NCBI GenBank assembly: GCA_050736695.1 | Contig: JBOHWH010000116.1 | Span: 1-64,000 of the forward strand | Direction of reading: 5' to 3' | Source: JBARDN01 sp050736695 | Lineage (GTDB): Bacteria > Desulfobacterota > Binatia > Binatales > Binataceae | DNA: 64,000 bases | In this document: positions 63,311 to 64,000 of the stretch, in pieces | How the letters are laid out: the number at the start of each line of letters is the position of its first letter | Position numbering within the stretch: the stretch's first letter is position 1 | The notes under the pieces: model-generated | Seen by the model: the letters and a program-made list of their open reading frames with translations, nothing else | The model's database searches: none | What the model was told of the DNA's origin: nothing | Made by a program: the position numbers and the translations under genes

Positions 63311-64000
63311 ATGGCGCAGGGTAAATGGGCATACACCAAGGGACTGCATGATATCGGCAACGGCGCATTTGCCTATCTTCAGCCCGACGGCTCATGGGGA
63401 TGGAGCAATGCGGGGCTGATCGTCGATGGCGGCGAGTCGCTGCTGGTCGATACGCTGTTCGATCTGAGGCTTACGCGCGAGATGCTCGCGACGATGCGCA
63501 AGGCCGCGCCGCGCGCTCCGATTCGCAAGCTGGTTAACTCGCACTCCAACGGCGACCATTGCAACGGCAACGAGCTGGTCGAGGGCGCGGAGATAATCGC
63601 CTCGAAAGCCTGCGCCGACGAGATGCGCAGCGAGGGCCCCGCGCGGCTGGCCGCGATGATGAAAGCGGCGCCCTCGATGGGCGCGGTTGGCGAGTACATG
63701 CTCAAGATTTTCGGCCCATTCCAGTTCGAGGGAATTCGCGGCGCGCTCCCCACCCGCACCTTCGAGGGCGAGCTCGACGTGACCGTCGGTGCCAAGCGCG
63801 TTCGTCTGATCCAGGTCGGGCCGGCGCATACGCGCGGCGATGTTCTGGTCCACGTTCCGGCAGACCGCACGATCTTCACCGGCGACATCCTGTTCATCGG
63901 CGGCCATCCGATTATCTGGGCCGGGCCAGTCGCGAACTGGATCGCCGCGTGTGATCGGATGCTCGCGCTCGATGTGGAAACTATCGTGCCCGGGCACGGG
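63311..64000 (+). CDS. Metallo-beta-lactamase-fold hydrolase (partial, runs off window)
   Basis: The frame opens at ATG 63311 (GAGAGGGA about 6 bases upstream) and is still open at the window end, giving 230 residues. The MBL metal motif is NSHSNGDHCNGN (H-x-x-x-D-H), followed by VGPAHTRGDVLVHVP with the third His, IFTGDILFIGGHP, and VPGHG just at the end. Such proteins include glyoxalase II-like thioesterases, quinolinase-like and lactonase enzymes. The C-terminus is outside the window, so no subfamily is given. Confidence 0.9.
   Translation, partial: MAQGKWAYTKGLHDIGNGAFAYLQPDGSWGWSNAGLIVDGGESLLVDTLFDLRLTREMLATMRKAAPRAPIRKLVNSHSNGDHCNGNELVEGAEIIASKACADEMRSEGPARLAAMMKAAPSMGAVGEYMLKIFGPFQFEGIRGALPTRTFEGELDVTVGAKRVRLIQVGPAHTRGDVLVHVPADRTIFTGDILFIGGHPIIWAGPVANWIAACDRMLALDVETIVPGHG

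Noticed and set aside
63392..63997. Minus-strand open frame at the window end
   Set aside because: The plus strand carries a metallo-beta-lactamase-fold gene with a complete metal motif that is still open at the edge.
1..64000. CRISPR array, tRNA or rRNA genes
   Set aside because: I looked for regularly spaced direct repeats and for T-loop and rRNA words and found none that hold up; a covariance search would be decisive for tRNAs.

Overview
The window is a high-GC (mid-60s percent by eye), gene-dense chromosomal segment of a bacterium, with ATG, GTG and TTG starts and clear Shine-Dalgarno sites. It carries PobA, acyl-CoA dehydrogenase, SDR enzymes, a luciferase-like (LLM) oxidoreductase, bactofilin, an ATP-dependent DNA ligase and a double-zinc-ribbon cyclase/ATPase. 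This mix suggests an uncultured soil-type, Gram-negative-like lineage (a Kdo/LPS-kinase-like protein is present). A deltaproteobacterial or Binatota-like origin is my inference only; there is no rRNA gene to test it. I saw no tRNA, rRNA, CRISPR array, prophage or plasmid origin.

Layout. 0-9 kb: argJ, a Rieske ferredoxin, a VIT-family transporter, a Kdo-kinase-like protein, a cupredoxin, an LLM oxidoreductase, a glycerophosphodiesterase and an M23 endopeptidase, then ruvX and mltG on the other strand. 9.2-17.8 kb: MoxR/vWA cluster A (three-TM low-complexity protein, MoxR ATPase, DUF58, BatA-like, tandem-vWA giant), ending in a zinc-ribbon Nudix gene. 17.9-25 kb: a small CxC protein, ATP-dependent DNA ligase, pobA, a hydrolase, a fused glycosyltransferase-methyltransferase, a D,D-carboxypeptidase and a Nudix hydrolase. 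25-38 kb: a beta-lactamase-fold protein with an inserted repeat array, a large cyclase/AAA/TPR regulator, a D-amino-acid module (D-aminoacylase, FAD oxidase, TusA-like), methyltransferases, a SnoaL-like protein, a DsbA-like protein and two SDRs. 38.8-39.7 kb: a decayed VOC gene and a REP-associated tyrosine transposase (RAYT) bracketed by two REP elements. 39.7-47.8 kb: a FabL-like SDR lacking the catalytic Tyr, a phosphodiesterase whose motifs appear circularly permuted, bactofilin, a CoA-transferase, an AT-rich spacer with an excisionase-like HTH gene, an aminotransferase, a third REP element beside a truncated hydrolase, and a DUF983 protein. 47.8-56.2 kb (minus strand): MoxR/vWA cluster B, the same five genes in the same order as cluster A, ending in an exported PNPOx-like protein. 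56.3-64 kb: a beta-hydroxyacid dehydrogenase, nth, an M20 peptidase, a FIST sensor, a methyltransferase, a palindrome-rich spacer, an acyl-CoA dehydrogenase with a strong terminator, and a metallo-beta-lactamase-fold gene cut by the window edge.

How it fits together. Envelope and peptidoglycan functions recur (M23, MltG, D,D-carboxypeptidase, bactofilin, LPS-type kinase), and cluster A directly follows mltG. The most notable points are the two diverged copies of the five-gene MoxR/vWA system, the permuted phosphodiesterase, the serine hydrolase with a repeat array in its fold, and the RAYT/REP family next to gene debris.
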